NCBI GenBank assembly: GCA_025642065.1 | Contig: JAODUP010000423.1 | Location: 1 to 64,000, forward strand | Length of the DNA: 64,000 nt | Reading direction: 5' to 3' | DNA from: Paralvinella palmiformis | Taxonomy: Eukaryota > Annelida > Polychaeta > Terebellida > Alvinellidae | Shown here: positions 1 through 12,939 of the stretch, piece by piece | Numbering within the stretch: position 1 is the first letter of the stretch | How the letters are laid out: every line of letters begins with the position of its first letter | Notes under the pieces: model-generated | Databases searched by the model: none | What the model was told of the DNA's origin: nothing | Seen by the model: only the letters and a program-made list of their open reading frames with translations | Translations under genes and position numbers: made by a program

Positions 1-851
1 TGTTATTGAAAATAATGATAGATCATTGACTATGTTAAGTAATGTACACTGGTTACTGTTTTGATCTGTATGTTATCAATTAGTAACTGACGAAGACGTG
101 CTGAAAATTGAATTTTCCTTGTATGAGAAAACATCTACCGATAAATCAAAGGATGAACATAAATGGTAAATGCAAACACTTGAAATACATTGAAACAAGT
201 GAATTACTTAGATTTTCTTACTTAGCAACGATATGAGTCAACGAATGTTTTTCATTTATAATGTAATGCCGAGTAATTCATGCCAAACACGTGTCGTTTA
301 TTTAGGTACAAAATACGACATAATAGTATGAAATATGAAAGGTTCGATATACAATAAAGATTATGATAAGGATTAAAGGTTCTACACGCGATTTATTTTG
401 GGAATAGGAATATATGGAATCCGGATAAAAAATGTAAGACTGGGTTTGAATGATTTGTTAAGCTCCTAAGCTAGTCATTTATGTAATAACAGCGGGAAGG
501 AGTGTTAATTAGATATTAATTAGGTAACAAAGCCATGCATTCTTTTCGGGGATAAAACGTCTCTATATACAAATAACACTGGGAATCGCCTTCACTATTT
601 ATTGGTATGTTGTCAAAGATAATAATAGAACGCCATCAATAATAATATACTAATGAATTGTTTAATATGTATATAGTTGACCTTCACCTTAATGCGTTAT
701 TTGAATACAACTTGTTGGGTATATGTCACCAAGATTAATTTCAACGGGAACCTTAACGGCAGTCCCCAATTTTATGACAATACGAATTTTATTTCATATT
801 TAAGTACGTTAAATGGTCCCTTCGTGGAATCTAGAAAGTGAGAGGGGGATT
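1..851. other. Unannotated AT-rich DNA
   Basis: I see no open frame of useful length, no repeat shared with the rest of the window and no RNA-like structure in this stretch. Confidence 0.5.
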
Positions 852-871
852 AACACACACACACACACACA

Positions 872-919
<48 letters not shown>

Positions 920-1039
920 AGATAGATAGATAGATGGTAGGTAGGAGATAGATAGATAGATAGATAGATAGAAAATAGAAAATAGATAGATAGATAGATA
1001 GATAGACAGAGATAAATATATATATATATATATATATAT

Positions 1040-1098
<59 letters not shown>

Positions 1099-1190
1099 AG
1101 TTTAAAAAAACAAAAAATATTGAAAAAAAGAGAGAGAGAGAGAGAGAAAGAAGAAAGTGAAAGAGACAGACAGACAGACAGACAGACAAA
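852..1190. repeat. Compound microsatellite (CA)n (TA)n (GATA)n (TA)n (GA)n (GACA)n
   Basis: Successive simple-repeat blocks lie next to each other: CA at about 852-871, TA at 876-913, GATA at 921-1012, TA again up to about 1096, GA at about 1129-1147 and GACA at about 1166-1190. Open frames read across it (Ile-Tyr runs) are artefacts of the repeat. Confidence 0.97.
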
Positions 1191-3394
1191 ACAGAGAGAT
1201 AGAAAGACGGACAGGCAGAATAACAGACATGGAGAGTTATCTGATAATATGCCATCCTTTAACTCAGTCAACACTACCGATTATATATAAATTGAGAACC
1301 TTGTTTACTGGACGGTCGTCAACACCAATCATTTGTTCTAATATACAAAGATGTCGGTCTATTGCTCCAAAAAGATTTCGAAGAGGACTTCCTTTACCAT
1401 AACGAGACACCCAGTTTAAGTGTGAGACTGTTATAGATGTTTCTATCTAACTCAGCTTTGTTATTCTTTATACGGATGAAGATGATGTTATTTCCACCAT
1501 TTTGCACCAAGACAAATTGAATGACTTCCAACTGCTCATTATCACTGATAGAATATTAGCATAATATTATTTGTTAGTTTTGTTCTAAATTAATGGTGTA
1601 TTCTATTTATGCGTGGATAAGTCGAGTAAATAGCGTGATAAACCACATGTAAAAGTTTAAATAGTTGTATGTATTAAGCTATTTTGTAATCCAATTTCTT
1701 CTTTATTCAAGTGTGATGCATACGATAATTATGATGTTTTTTGTCATCTGAAGATATCGGAAATTAGCCAGATATTAGTTATTTTCAAAGTCAATATTAT
1801 GTTCAGAATGTGTGGAAATAGTAGCAAATTCGATTCAATTGTCAATATACGTGTGACAGAATCCCTGTGGATAGAGCTATACGTTAACCTAGTGATCATT
1901 ATTTATCACCTTACAGTAAATGTCACTTACATATAACTGTTGTGGAGACTAATGTGGCCATATGTTGTATTCACTGAAATGTCATCAGATCGATATGCAA
2001 AGATCACTTGTAAGTATTGCTGTATCAGTCATCCCTTATACTATCTTCCCCACGTACTGGTTCTCTATTTCACAAACACAATGACTCACATTCATAATCT
2101 TGAATATTATTACACAAACTATTATAATGAATGTAGCTCAGTCTATTTAGTCTACCTTGAACTAAATGTTCGTGGTAGAACAATAACATTTATATTTTTA
2201 TCTTTACCCAAACAAGTAAACATATGACGAATTCGTAGTAAAACGCTTACAAATTTGTATATATGCTGTAATAATGGTCTATGAAGTTATCACGGCCATG
2301 TTGACTACTTCAAGGACTATTTTTACTGATTTTAATTATTTAACTAAATTCCTTTTACATTAAAATCAGACATTTCTATTAAACACTTGTTTTTATAACA
2401 TATGAAGCTAACATGATTCCGGAAGAAAGTAATGAGTTTGATGGCCGGCATTTCTATATATATAAATACCATATTTTATACCAAAATATAAATAAAAATG
2501 GAGTTCATCAACATCTTATCGCCACGGTATATCCTATATCCAAATTACCAGATTTCAGATATAAATCATACCCCTCTATTTGTTATCTATGGTGAAAATA
2601 TATTTAGCTGTTACTTTGTACTGCAAAAGTAATTGCTTTAAAATGCTTCAAATGGGCAATATTAGTGACGTAATGCGTTGGCGAATTTTAAAATCTGGAC
2701 ATGACTGTGACGTTTTAATTTGGCGAATTCTCGGTTGAACGGGATTTATGAATGTGTGTAAAATGGAAAATGTTGACGTCATTGTAATTTGGCGATCTTT
2801 TACTATACTACAAATTCGCCAAATTAATACGATAGTCAATACTTGTCGATCAACACAAATGTTGACATCAGAATCATTTTAATATACAAAATAATCTTCA
2901 TACAACTACGATAACTGACTAACCAGAGATATGTATTATATTACATTTAAAATTAAATAGATTATTTCTTTATATGTAAATATCTACTTTTAGAATCTCT
3001 AGAAACTATTCACTGTAAAGTAATTAATTATCCTTCCGAAATAAATATCATTAGTCTAACATAAAGTGTATTGTCTTATTACTGTATATGTCTGAGTATG
3101 GAACGTAGGAATTGAAATAGCAGCTTCTTTGAAAACTGCATTACATGTGGAGACGTTCTGATTGATAACATCTTAAACAGTTTAGATAAAAAAATAATGT
3201 GATTTTATTATAATGGCACATGATGATTTATCAATGAATCGTGGTCTCTATTTATTAGCATTAGCTAAGAAACAAATTAACTCATCGATGGCATTTTATC
3301 GTAATATTCAAATGATGTACAATCATTACCTCTTAAAAACAAAGTGATATACCTGTGCAATTCTAATATGTTCACTGGTCTCGTATTATCTTTT
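1191..3394. other. Unannotated AT-rich DNA
   Basis: No gene is recognised. Short open frames at 1940-2227 and 2413-2595 have AT-driven composition and no family motif. The only structure noted is the motif cluster at about 2666-2829, listed separately. Confidence 0.45.
2666..2829. repeat. Three TGACGT...TTGGCGA modules plus an inverted copy
   Basis: TGACGT occurs at 2666, 2708 and 2774; the last is the full palindrome TGACGTCA. Each is followed by TTGGCGA at 2678, 2720 and 2789, so the start-to-start spacing is 12, 12 and 15. The segment from about 2714 to 2728 is repeated as its reverse complement at about 2812-2828, giving 15-nt arms. TGACGTCA is the known CREB/ATF site. The role of the second motif is not known to me. 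This could be a decayed tandem repeat, a foldback element or a regulatory cluster. Confidence 0.5.
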
Positions 3395-3402
3395 ATATAT
3401 AT

Positions 3403-3448
<46 letters not shown>
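3395..3448. repeat. (TA)n microsatellite
   Basis: Uninterrupted TA dinucleotides with one phase break. Confidence 0.97.
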
Positions 3449-3450
<2 letters not shown>

Positions 3451-3584
3451 ATTTTATGTAAACAACCCAAAAAAAAAATTCTTGGGGTTTTTTTCTTTGG
3501 TTCTTGCTTACTATCAGCTTCTACTGCATCCTAACGGATTCCGACCACCAACAAGTCATGAAGTTACCTAAATCAATTATTAAC

Positions 3585-3990
3585 TAACTCAGCTTCATAC
3601 CATTCTTGCAATATGCCTATTTAAAGAAAGGCCTGATCTAATTGACCATCGACGTTAACAATCTCAAAAATATAATATCTTCCTTTAGCTACAAAACAGT
3701 TTCCATGAAACATAAACTCAAATTCAATTGTTGTCGGAAAAACTACGTAATCACAGCAAGAAAATTCAATTTACAAGGATTATTGCAATAACAGCAAACA
3801 CTAAATGTATCTTAGAATTACCGCATCTCCCAGAAGAGTACCGGGGAGATAATGAAATCTTTACTCTGTACATAGTTCGGAATCGCAGAAGGAAAATTGA
3901 CCAATCACTATGAATAAAAGACAGCTAAAAGGTGGTTATATTTGGCTTCAAAGGTTAATGTCACCTTGACATCAGCATGGAATTGATGTT
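3585..3990 (+). repeat. Dispersed repeat R5, copy a
   Basis: This segment aligns by eye, collinearly, with 50735-51130. Shared landmarks are the CATGAAA..ATAAACTCAAA block, the CAACACTAAATGTAT block (here AAACACTAAATGTAT), an AGAGTACC block and the closing CAAAGGTTAATGTCACCTT. The copies differ by many substitutions and small indels, so the family is old. No coding motif or terminal structure identifies its class. The short open frame inside it (3728-3913) is not conserved in the other copy. Confidence 0.7.
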
Positions 3991-4092
3991 TGTCTGTGTC
4001 AGTATGTGTGTGCGCGCGTGTTGGTGAAGGGGTATCAGTGTATAATTGCGCGTGTTGTGTGTGTTTGTTGTTCTATTGATGAATACCTTACT

Positions 4093-4096
<4 letters not shown>

Positions 4097-4142
<46 letters not shown>
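4097..4142. repeat. (AT)n microsatellite
   Basis: Pure AT dinucleotide run. Confidence 0.97.
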
Positions 4143-4145
<3 letters not shown>

Positions 4146-4589
4146 TACATTTATGATAACATGATTACATTTTATGAATTATTAATCTTAAGTTGCAGCT
4201 CCCAATCGGTGTCATCTTATTATCTAACATGTTTCTTTTAAATTGGCGAATGGAAATATCACCGAAATAAAAGAATAAACAATCATTATTTATACATATT
4301 TTAACTTGATAATTTGATATTTATGTCAACAATCAGTATATATCAGCACAATTCTAGTATGTTCTCTTCCATTACATATATAAACAATACTTGTACTTAT
4401 TGGTTTTTGGAATTAATTGTTATTCCACATTACTATCCAGTTCTAACGTTTCGGAAAAGATATACACATCAACAGCAGAGAGATTTATGACCCTAACATT
4501 TATCTCTTGCCTGTTGGAAGCGGCTTCAACTGGAAAACTATATATTCGTAGAAGACTGATCGAGTATCATTGGTACCTTTAGTATACCG

Positions 4590-4593
<4 letters not shown>

Positions 4594-4639
<46 letters not shown>

Positions 4640-4670
4640 TAATAATAGTAATAATAATAATAATAATAAT
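4594..4670. repeat. (AAT)n microsatellite
   Basis: Trinucleotide run with one interruption. Elsewhere in this window (AAT)n sits at LINE 3' ends, but no LINE sequence is visible beside this one. Confidence 0.95.
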
Positions 4671-7600
4671 GCCAATTCATCGTTAAAACTCCCCCAAACT
4701 TCCAGGTGTTCTACGCCAATTCCTCTTATGGTACTAGATAATGCAAGTAAACAATCTCAATAAACACGCTTTATTCAATCATTTGTGGTATACTTCAAAC
4801 TTAGGCTAAAATTGGAGAAGAATGTAATTATAGGAAATAAAAGTTTGCAATTTGTTAAGAAGAAAAGGTATAACTATAGATACAGGATTCATCAGATAAT
4901 GTAGTGTCTTCGCTAATCTTATATGTGCGCAATTTGGAATGTTGATGTATATTGATATCAACAGATAATACATTTCGAACATAAACTAGCATTACCAGAA
5001 TGTTGAAGTATTTTATATAATTCTTGTCTTAGTTAGTTGAGCAGAGTTTTCTTATAATAAATCGTTCTGTTTTACTATATGTCGTACGAGAACATCCTAT
5101 TTCTTATCGCATAATATCATTTATTCCTTGCACATAAACAGGTTAATTATTCATAAGTCACTTACGACCAGAATTCATAACAGATTGGATACCTAAAGAT
5201 AAATCAGACTAATGCTTCTGCAAATATCGTTTTTATTTTCCAGAAAATATTAAAATAACGAATCACAATAGCAGGCATATTCACGTATCTCAGATCGCAG
5301 CTATCGTAAATAATTCCTTGCCCTTTTAAGTAGCCTTTTTTATGCTGCATAATGAAGTGAGGAACCATCATATTAACTGCAAAATACACACTATATGCAT
5401 TTAATTTGTTTCTCATCACATTCATTAATAATAAATGGTAATTTTCATTTTAATGTTTAGTGTTTTATGATTTGCCACATTGCTCTTATTCAGCCACTTA
5501 TAAGACATATTTCATCAGAATATGCTGACTAATTAGCTGATTATTCAAATTTATGACAAATCACCATCCTTATTTAAGAATGTAATTGATTTTCCAGTAT
5601 TTATTTCTGTTTGAATGTAATCCGAACCCAAATAGAACGACGATTTTCCGGCCTTTTTTACATATAATCACAATCAATTTGCAAAAAGGGTATGGAATCT
5701 GATGTATTTAGTCATAAATAGAATGTTTATAACAATATCGTCCTTGTAAGATATAACAAAATATTATTTACCATCAAATTTATCCAACCTTTTATTCTCT
5801 TTTTAATATCAATCTTATCGCTCTGTTAATATGTTCTCATTAATAAGACTGAGAAGTGGATAATATCCTGCGAGCATTATTATTTAGATGCTCAATAAGC
5901 TATTTCTTTCTATCATTCCTTGGTCATCAGATATCATATATGTATCCGTGTATTATATCCAAGCTTTGTATACTACATTTGCATGATTTAATAACCAATT
6001 TTTAATACAAATATTCATATAAATTATTTCCGATTTTCATCAAATGTAATGTGGTTGTTGTTTATTGTTCCTGCAATTTGTTACACGATACTCTGGATAT
6101 CTGGATAGGATCCTTTCTGTGTCAGGATTAGAGTTTAAATTAATTAAAATTAAAGCTCACAGTGTTTTTCTCATCAGGTGATAAATAATGCTAATCCACG
6201 CAGTTAGATGAAGAATAGGTTTTGAATATCCACAATAGAATGCATTACTTATATTTCTTCTAAATTAAATTATACTACTTTTCTTCAAACTAGATAACCC
6301 TGTTTATACTTAATTGGTCATACAAAATAAGAAAGATAAATGTTTTCGGTTTCCCCCAGTAATTTTTCAAAGACTAACCACCATTGTAATTTGTTGACGC
6401 TATAACAAGGGGCCAGACTTATTTTGTGATCTTGAACTGATAAGAACTAATCGTATATCTTAGTTTTAATAACATAATTACAGCTTTCTCGCGGTTCGTT
6501 TGCCCATATTATTCTGGTTTCTTTCTTTTACATTAATGTTTTAAAATACTGCTTATAAAAACAGTACTAGATTATCACATCCTAATCATCTTTAAATTTC
6601 TTTAATAGAATTGATATTATTTCGCCCTTCAAAATTGAACAAACAGCAAGGGCTTACAAAGATAAGTAATTTTCTTTAATTCCTTTTAAGATAACGTTTT
6701 CAGAGCGTTCTTTCATAGCATTCTGCCTGGAATTTGGGTTTATTATACAGGATTATTTGCTTTATCTCCAATATTATTGCAAATATATTATCTAGGGGCA
6801 CAGACAAGTAATGACCTCAATGGAACTGAACTTTGAAAACATTAAACAGTTTAGTCTGGATTTTGTTTTAACGCTGAATAGTGACATTTCTGAAACTTTC
6901 GAAGAAAACTTAATGTCTGTATTAATAATTATTGAATTAACTGTAGTTTTTGATGTTATAAATCACCAAAATCTAGTGAGGCGTTGAATATTTGCCTATG
7001 AATTTGAATGGCTAATATAACGTAATTGTATGTGCGTCTTTATTTAAGGTGTACTGAAAGGATCTGCCTTAAAACCAAAATATTACTGTTATACATTGTA
7101 TCTATTTCTGAAATTATGAATGAAAGGACATTACATATTGCTTTAAAGCCAGGTGGTAATTGGTTACATAAATCAATCGCAATGGAATCGTATATTACAG
7201 ACATAAACAATCTCCGTTTCCGATGTCTTTTCATATAAGCAAAATATAAATTAGTTGTTTTAAATAACATCCGGTGGATATAAGAATGCCGAATCAGACA
7301 AACAGTACAACCAAACTATGCGATCATAGAACAAGCATTTATTATGATTATTCTTTAGTTCATGGATAATGGATTTAATTTTTAATTTATCCATAGGACA
7401 ATAAATAAATTCCCATCGAGTTCCTTGTTAGCTGTATTCATTGATCAGTCAAGAGTATTAGTATTTTTAATTAAGCTTATGAGTTCTGTATTAAAATCCA
7501 AAACTGCTTATTCAACAAACCATTCTTCTAACAGAAAACATATTTTAGATGTTTTCACCAGAATACTTAATCTCCATTGCATCATTTCACTTCATTAACT

Positions 7601-9250
7601 TTAATAATCTTTTATCAAACCTCTGAGCGAATACTAAGAAGCATCTTTTCATAAATATCTTCGAAAACTCATTTTCTCAATTAGTTTCTTAGTCTTATGA
7701 TAAAACAACCTTATGACGAAATATTTCATTGGAATTAAGTAGATTCATACAAATTGTTAATATAAAAAGAAAGCTAAATAGAATACCCGTAACAAGTATT
7801 CTGTCTTATTCAGCTGATATAAACCATAATAATTATTGTAGATAATACTGGCTTATTTTTAGTAAGTAATATATCAGACATATTGTATATGGTCACTTGG
7901 AACCGTAAATATCTGGCTTCAGCTTGTGTAAGCGAACACTTTACATGGTAAAGAAACTAATATACTGTTGACAATGTGTAGCAAGTATCTAAAAATATAT
8001 TTAGCTATATAACTATAGCTATATAAGATAAATGATAAAGGTTTCTATTGAAACTTCCGTTAAGATCTAAATAGGTTTAATGAAATGGAATTGAATCCAG
8101 GTGATAATACCATATATTATACCGAAAGCTAATACATTAGTTGTGCTGCATGCTAAAATAATTTCTTCCGTTTGTTTATTAGAAGGTGAGGTTGATATGA
8201 TCTCTTCCTGTTAAAGACTAAATTGTCATATTTAAAGCGATGATTCTGAAATGAATATGAAGAAAACTTAGTTGAAATTAATTACCTCAAAGAAGTGACT
8301 GACTTTGAGGGGCTCCTAGCTGACTATACTTAGATTATAAGATACAAAGGATATGGGTTATAACATTGAAATTAGATCATAAAATACAAATGATAATGAT
8401 ACTATGCAGAGATTATATCAGGTTAGTCGGTCGAAATCGAATCATAATGACCTTTCGCAGGTTTCACTTTCAGCGTACTGAAAATATAAGTACAACCCTA
8501 GCTTCTTATCCATATAATGTCAAATGATTGTTTCCACTTACCCTCGTAAGGATTGTTCAACCAGTCATTGACATTCAGCAGATATAAGGCTTCATCACAT
8601 CATAAAGAATTATAAAGATACTAGTCGTCTTTAATAATTAATTTCATTGAGAGATATTATGCTAAATAGGCCCGAAGTGAAATTCGTATGGAGTTTTCAT
8701 ATCTGATGTGACTTTAAACACGTGTTATTATCGATTGATACTTCTACTCTACAAATATATTATTAATAATTGCATTATGAAATAATTGAAGATAATTAAA
8801 TATCAACAATCAGTTTACAATAAGATTAGTTAAAAGTTAAGCCACATCACATAATCCGTCAACATCATCTTTAACTATAATACTATGTCAATTACCATAT
8901 CACAGTCTTTGGCCTTTAACTACAAATACACAAATACACTTTTACGTCATTCTAAATACATGGTCAAATTATGAAATGTCAAAATCTCATCAGCTGTCTG
9001 GCTAAAGACATGCTCTTTGTGTATTTTCGCTGTATTACAGTAATTTCATGTTAGTACGCATGAGTCACCTTTAAGATAAAGACATCATTACTGTCTGGTG
9101 AATCATCTGGGAGACTCAGTAGTTCAGCGGCAGACAAAATTACTGTAGACTGACTACTATTTTAGATCTACTGCTAAGTTAATAACGGCAACATGACTGT
9201 CATTTGTTACTTACCTACTCTATAATTTCAGTAATGCTTTATTTGTAAGA
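4671..9250. other. Unannotated AT-rich DNA, 4.6 kb
   Basis: I found no conserved open frame, transposon motif or long tandem repeat. Small open frames at 5204-5425 and 7026-7270 have no recognisable domain and overlap each other on both strands, which suggests chance. Confidence 0.45.
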
Positions 9251-9251
9251 T

Positions 9252-9300
9252 GATATATATATATATATATCAGTACAATATAATATATATATTTATTATA

Positions 9301-9353
<53 letters not shown>
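9252..9353. repeat. (TA)n compound microsatellite
   Basis: TA tract broken by a short AT-rich spacer near 9270-9300. Confidence 0.95.
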
Positions 9354-9358
<5 letters not shown>

Positions 9359-9379
9359 TATCTTATGATTCGTAAATGC

Positions 9380-9749
9380 TTGATAATCATTTTGACAATC
9401 CATTACAGAATTTACTAGACATATTTTACAGATTACAATGTTGTTCACTATGATATTTCATGAAATAATGTAACCATTGAAAGTAAATGGCGATATTAGA
9501 GATGTAAGATTGTGATAGGTAATTGTTGTTTCGTCAGTTCCTTCAATTACATTTATGGAAGTCTATCAGTGTTTCAAGGTCATGGATAAATGGGGTAATA
9601 GATGGATGTGAAACTGACCAAAAACAGATAATGGTCAGTGTTTCAGACCTGAGTTGATCACAACTAATAATTTGTCATATCTAAATTACATATCTTAATG
9701 AATTCGTAGAATGCGTTGATAATCATTTTGACAATCCATTACAGAATTT
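9380..9749 (+). repeat. 34-nt exact direct repeat flanking about 300 bp
   Basis: The same 34 nucleotides, starting TTGATAATCATTTTGACAAT, occur at 9380-9413 and 9716-9749. The sequence just upstream of each is also similar (TATCTTATGATTCGTA against TATCTTAATGAATTCGTA). This is either a local duplication or an insertion bordered by a long duplication. Confidence 0.8.
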
Positions 9750-10615
9750 CTAAATCTTGTCATACAGTTACTTTATATACATTCTAGATACGAATGTTCC
9801 ATCCAATAGTCACTGAATAAGCCCCTGGAAACTTGTGGTTAGAAGACATTCGTCTTGTGTGTTTATTTTAGCTCCCTTGGTAAGACGTTTACCTGATTTC
9901 TTGTAATTTCTGTTTATTCACCTCCATGCCCACTTAGATGCCTAACTACCTGCAGATCGATATGCCAAATCCAATAGCCAAATGTTCTTTTATCTCAAAG
10001 TGAGTCCCTTTAATAAACTTAGATAACTAAGCGTGTGGCTGTTTTCCCTAAGGATCGCAAAGAATTTAATGGCTTCGTGGATAACTAACGTTTCTTTGAC
10101 ACGATTTCTCCAAACGTAATTAAGTTGAGATTTGGATGGTCTTTCAATGTCGTATATTTATTGAAACATAAGTTAGCCTAATCGAAATTAGACAACACTA
10201 TCTGTTGGTATTGTTTCTGGTGCCAGTACGGGGCGCCTACGTGGTCTAGTGGCAACGTGTTGGACCACAGATCACTATCACCCGTGTTCGAATCTCGGCG
10301 GGGCATATCTTTGACTTCAGTTCATTATCGTTGGAGGTCCCTCGGCCCATTTAGCCTACCGTGTGCACAAAAGTGGCCGTAAAACATCAATCATCATCTG
10401 ATGCCAGTACACTAGGATTGTAAAATAAACCACTGTATAGGCCTATTAGCGGTTATAAGATATTACTCTTCTGTAGAGTGTCGTGATAAACAAAAAACTT
10501 AAATAACTCTTTGTAGGATTTAGAAATATTCTTGTCATTATATTTGTCATTAATTAGCACTATTAAGATTCTGTTAATCTATCTTCAATAAGATGTATAA
10601 TATATATATACATCC
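9550..10615 (+). repeat. Dispersed repeat R1, copy a (SINE-interrupted)
   Basis: Collinear with 28110-29060 and, in part, with 53990-54480. Shared blocks include the AATAGATGGA..GAAACT region, a 'GTTACTTT..GTA..ATTC' region, the 'AATGGCTTCGTGGATAACTAA' region and the sequence flanking the SINE. A SINE interrupts this copy at 10230-10396. The end near 10600 runs into a short TA tract, as copy b does near 29040. No protein motif is visible, and the class is unknown. Confidence 0.7.
10216..10410 (+). mobile_element. tRNA-derived SINE (family S1) with target-site duplications
   Basis: A 5' head starting at about 10230 carries an A-box-like TGGTCTAGTGGCAACG and a B-box GTTCGAATCTC at about 10294, the internal RNA polymerase III promoter of tRNA genes. 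It is followed by a body shared with the copies at 35.8, 38.0, 43.5 and 48.4 kb (landmarks TCGGCCCATTTAGCCTACC and GTGGCCGTAAAACATCAATC). The 14-nt flanks match with one mismatch (10216-10229 TCTGGTGCCAGTAC; 10397-10410 TCTGATGCCAGTAC), as expected of LINE-mediated insertion. It sits inside repeat R1. The copy is diverged and probably inactive. Confidence 0.9.
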
Positions 10616-11018
10616 ATTGGGACTGTTTGTAGGAATTTCATAGTTTGTTGTCATGAAAACATATGATACCATCGTAACACAACCAAAAAGGTTTCTATAT
10701 TTGTAGACAATAAACTGTTGCAAAATAATCATACAGTACATACGATATAATACTTGTATACTACAAAATAGATAAAGATAAAAATAAGTGTGATTAATAA
10801 TATGTGAGAAATCTTGCCCACTTCAAATGAAAATCACAATAGAAGAACACTCATACAGAACTGGAGGATTCACTCTAGGCTAAAATAAGACAAAAACGTA
10901 CAAACAAATAATAAAGTTAGCGAAGACAATACATTACCCTTTTCAAAATAATCCGTACCACATAATTAGGTAATTAAAAAGAATGAAAGGGTGTATTCTT
11001 CTCACAATTATGTAATGT

Positions 11019-11021
<3 letters not shown>

Positions 11022-11083
<62 letters not shown>

Positions 11084-11200
11084 CAAATAACAAGCAAGTT
11101 GATTTGCTGTATTTTGAGACTAGTAATGTTACGTAGGAGAGCGAGAGAGAGCGAGAGAGGGGGAGGTGTGATAGATAGATATATACATATATAGAGAGAA
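11022..11200. repeat. (TA)n microsatellite and GA-rich tract
   Basis: TA run to about 11082, then after a spacer a GAGA-rich stretch at about 11137-11200. Confidence 0.93.
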
Positions 11201-11829
11201 GGGTGTTAATTTGGCTATTTATATTCTTTAAACTAAAAACCCAACGGGCGGATGGCTTTTTTTCTTCATATGTTTCTGGTCATCTGGCATTCGATTAGAC
11301 AAAGCCGCATTAAATCCTAACCCTTTTCTTCATTTATTTTCAAGAAAATCGATATACTCATCAATGTATTATGTTATTGTTTTGCAGGTTATAATGGTTA
11401 GGCTTCCAGATACATCTGCCATGCTATCCAGGATGACCAATGATAAATCATCATAGTTTCCATTCAGGCATGTGGCCTACTTTCTCGTTAAGAAAATGAA
11501 ACAAATCCTGATAACTGGATTCAGCTAATTGTCTCATCAGAGCAAAAAAACAAAACATTTAGAAAGCTGATTATGAGAATGGATAATATTTAGTCGATTT
11601 TAAAATTCCATTTTGTACCAAGTGAATTATGCCACTGTCTGGTACATTGTTCAGAATTACTGCTGTAAAATTGGCAAGTAGATTTTCCTATCACGTGTGA
11701 GTGTTTATGATAACCGCTTTCCAATGCCTTTTTGACAGTATTCTTCAGGCTCTACGGAAAGTGCATTTATCTGTCTGTCAGTCTTTTGTGTATACATGTC
11801 TTGTCTACATTTTTGTCTTATTTTACCTT

Positions 11830-11830
<1 letters not shown>

Positions 11831-11888
<58 letters not shown>

Positions 11889-11936
11889 CTAGCTCACTCG
11901 CTCTCTCTCTCTCTCTCTCTCTCTCGCTCGCTCTCT
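11831..11936. repeat. (AT)n followed by (CT)n
   Basis: AT run to about 11887, then CTCT with CTCG interruptions to about 11936. Confidence 0.96.
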
Positions 11937-12218
11937 AAGTAATTATAGCTTCTCCAGTCCGTGTTAGAGCCACCCGAGGGGCAACCTCTCGTGATTGTAT
12001 GATTGTATGAACGCCTATTTTCCGCATATGCACCATTTATCTGTCAATTGGAACTGACTTCGGCCTTTTAATTCTCACAGTTTGCTAGAGGCGCAATAAG
12101 TATTTTGACAAAATGTACCATACAATAGCTATTTGATACAAAGGTTTCTACATATGCATCTTAAAACAAGAGGCCAGTGTTTCCTTATGTGAATTGAGCC
12201 TCCATTTTACAGTGTAAC

Positions 12219-12935
12219 ATGTTTATAGAACAAGTGCCACACAATGCAAGCGAAATAGTAGTATTGGATATTAACAATGTAAAATGTAAGAATAATGCAC
12301 TTGCCACAATCAATAATATATGTACACATTTATACAAATTTCTTCACTGTTATGGCTCTCGGATTCTCGATTCTAGTTCAGGTGCATCAAATTATCAAGG
12401 TAGTCATTGTAAACACAATTGTTGGAATAATGATTGTACTTTAGCTAAATCCCGTGTGTCTTATTGGCTCAATATTTGCACCTCCTTTGATAGACATCGT
12501 CGGTGTAATGTATATTGGTCACATAAAATGGAGAACAAATGCCTCAGGAAATTATCTAAAGAGGAAATAGATTCCAAAACGTGATGCTCGGCTAATCCGA
12601 TTAATAAACTGCACTTTCGTAGAAAGTGTGTTAAAATGTTGAATATAATACTTAATAACAAGGAGCAGAGTGTTAATATTGGTGATGATATAGATATTGA
12701 CTGTCTGAAACAACATTATGATAAGAAAATTTGTAATTCTAGTCTAGCCTATGATATTACAAAATCTGGTAAAACACGTGTTGAGTTTAAATAACAAACA
12801 AGTTATAATGTGAAGGCGAATACATACCTCCATGAAGAGGGATTGGTTTGTTATATTATGAAACTGAGAAGTGGGTGGCCATATGGAGTTGACCACTTTG
12901 CTAAAATGGTAACAGGAGAACATTTATCACATATC
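12219..12935 (+). pseudogene. LINE ORF2 fragment (endonuclease-RT linker), plus strand
   Basis: The open stretch 12219-12584 and its broken continuation to about 12935 resemble the region between endonuclease and reverse transcriptase in CR1-like non-LTR elements. The key piece is HNCWNNDCTLAKSRVSYWL followed by a basic helix, matching the 'W-x-x-C-x-x-A-K' linker of this LINE group. Downstream, after a stop, comes LRSGWPYGVDHFAKM, which resembles the 'LRSGKA.GVD' entry to the RT domain. There are several stops and no RT catalytic core. The fragment ends near 12935, where similarity switches to the opposite strand. Assignment to a LINE is good; the clade is uncertain. Confidence 0.6.
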
Positions 12936-12939
12936 TAGA

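Noticed and set aside
10230..10401. A tRNA gene, from the A and B boxes
   Set aside because: The body, tail, duplications and sister copies show it is a SINE. The cloverleaf is not intact by eye.
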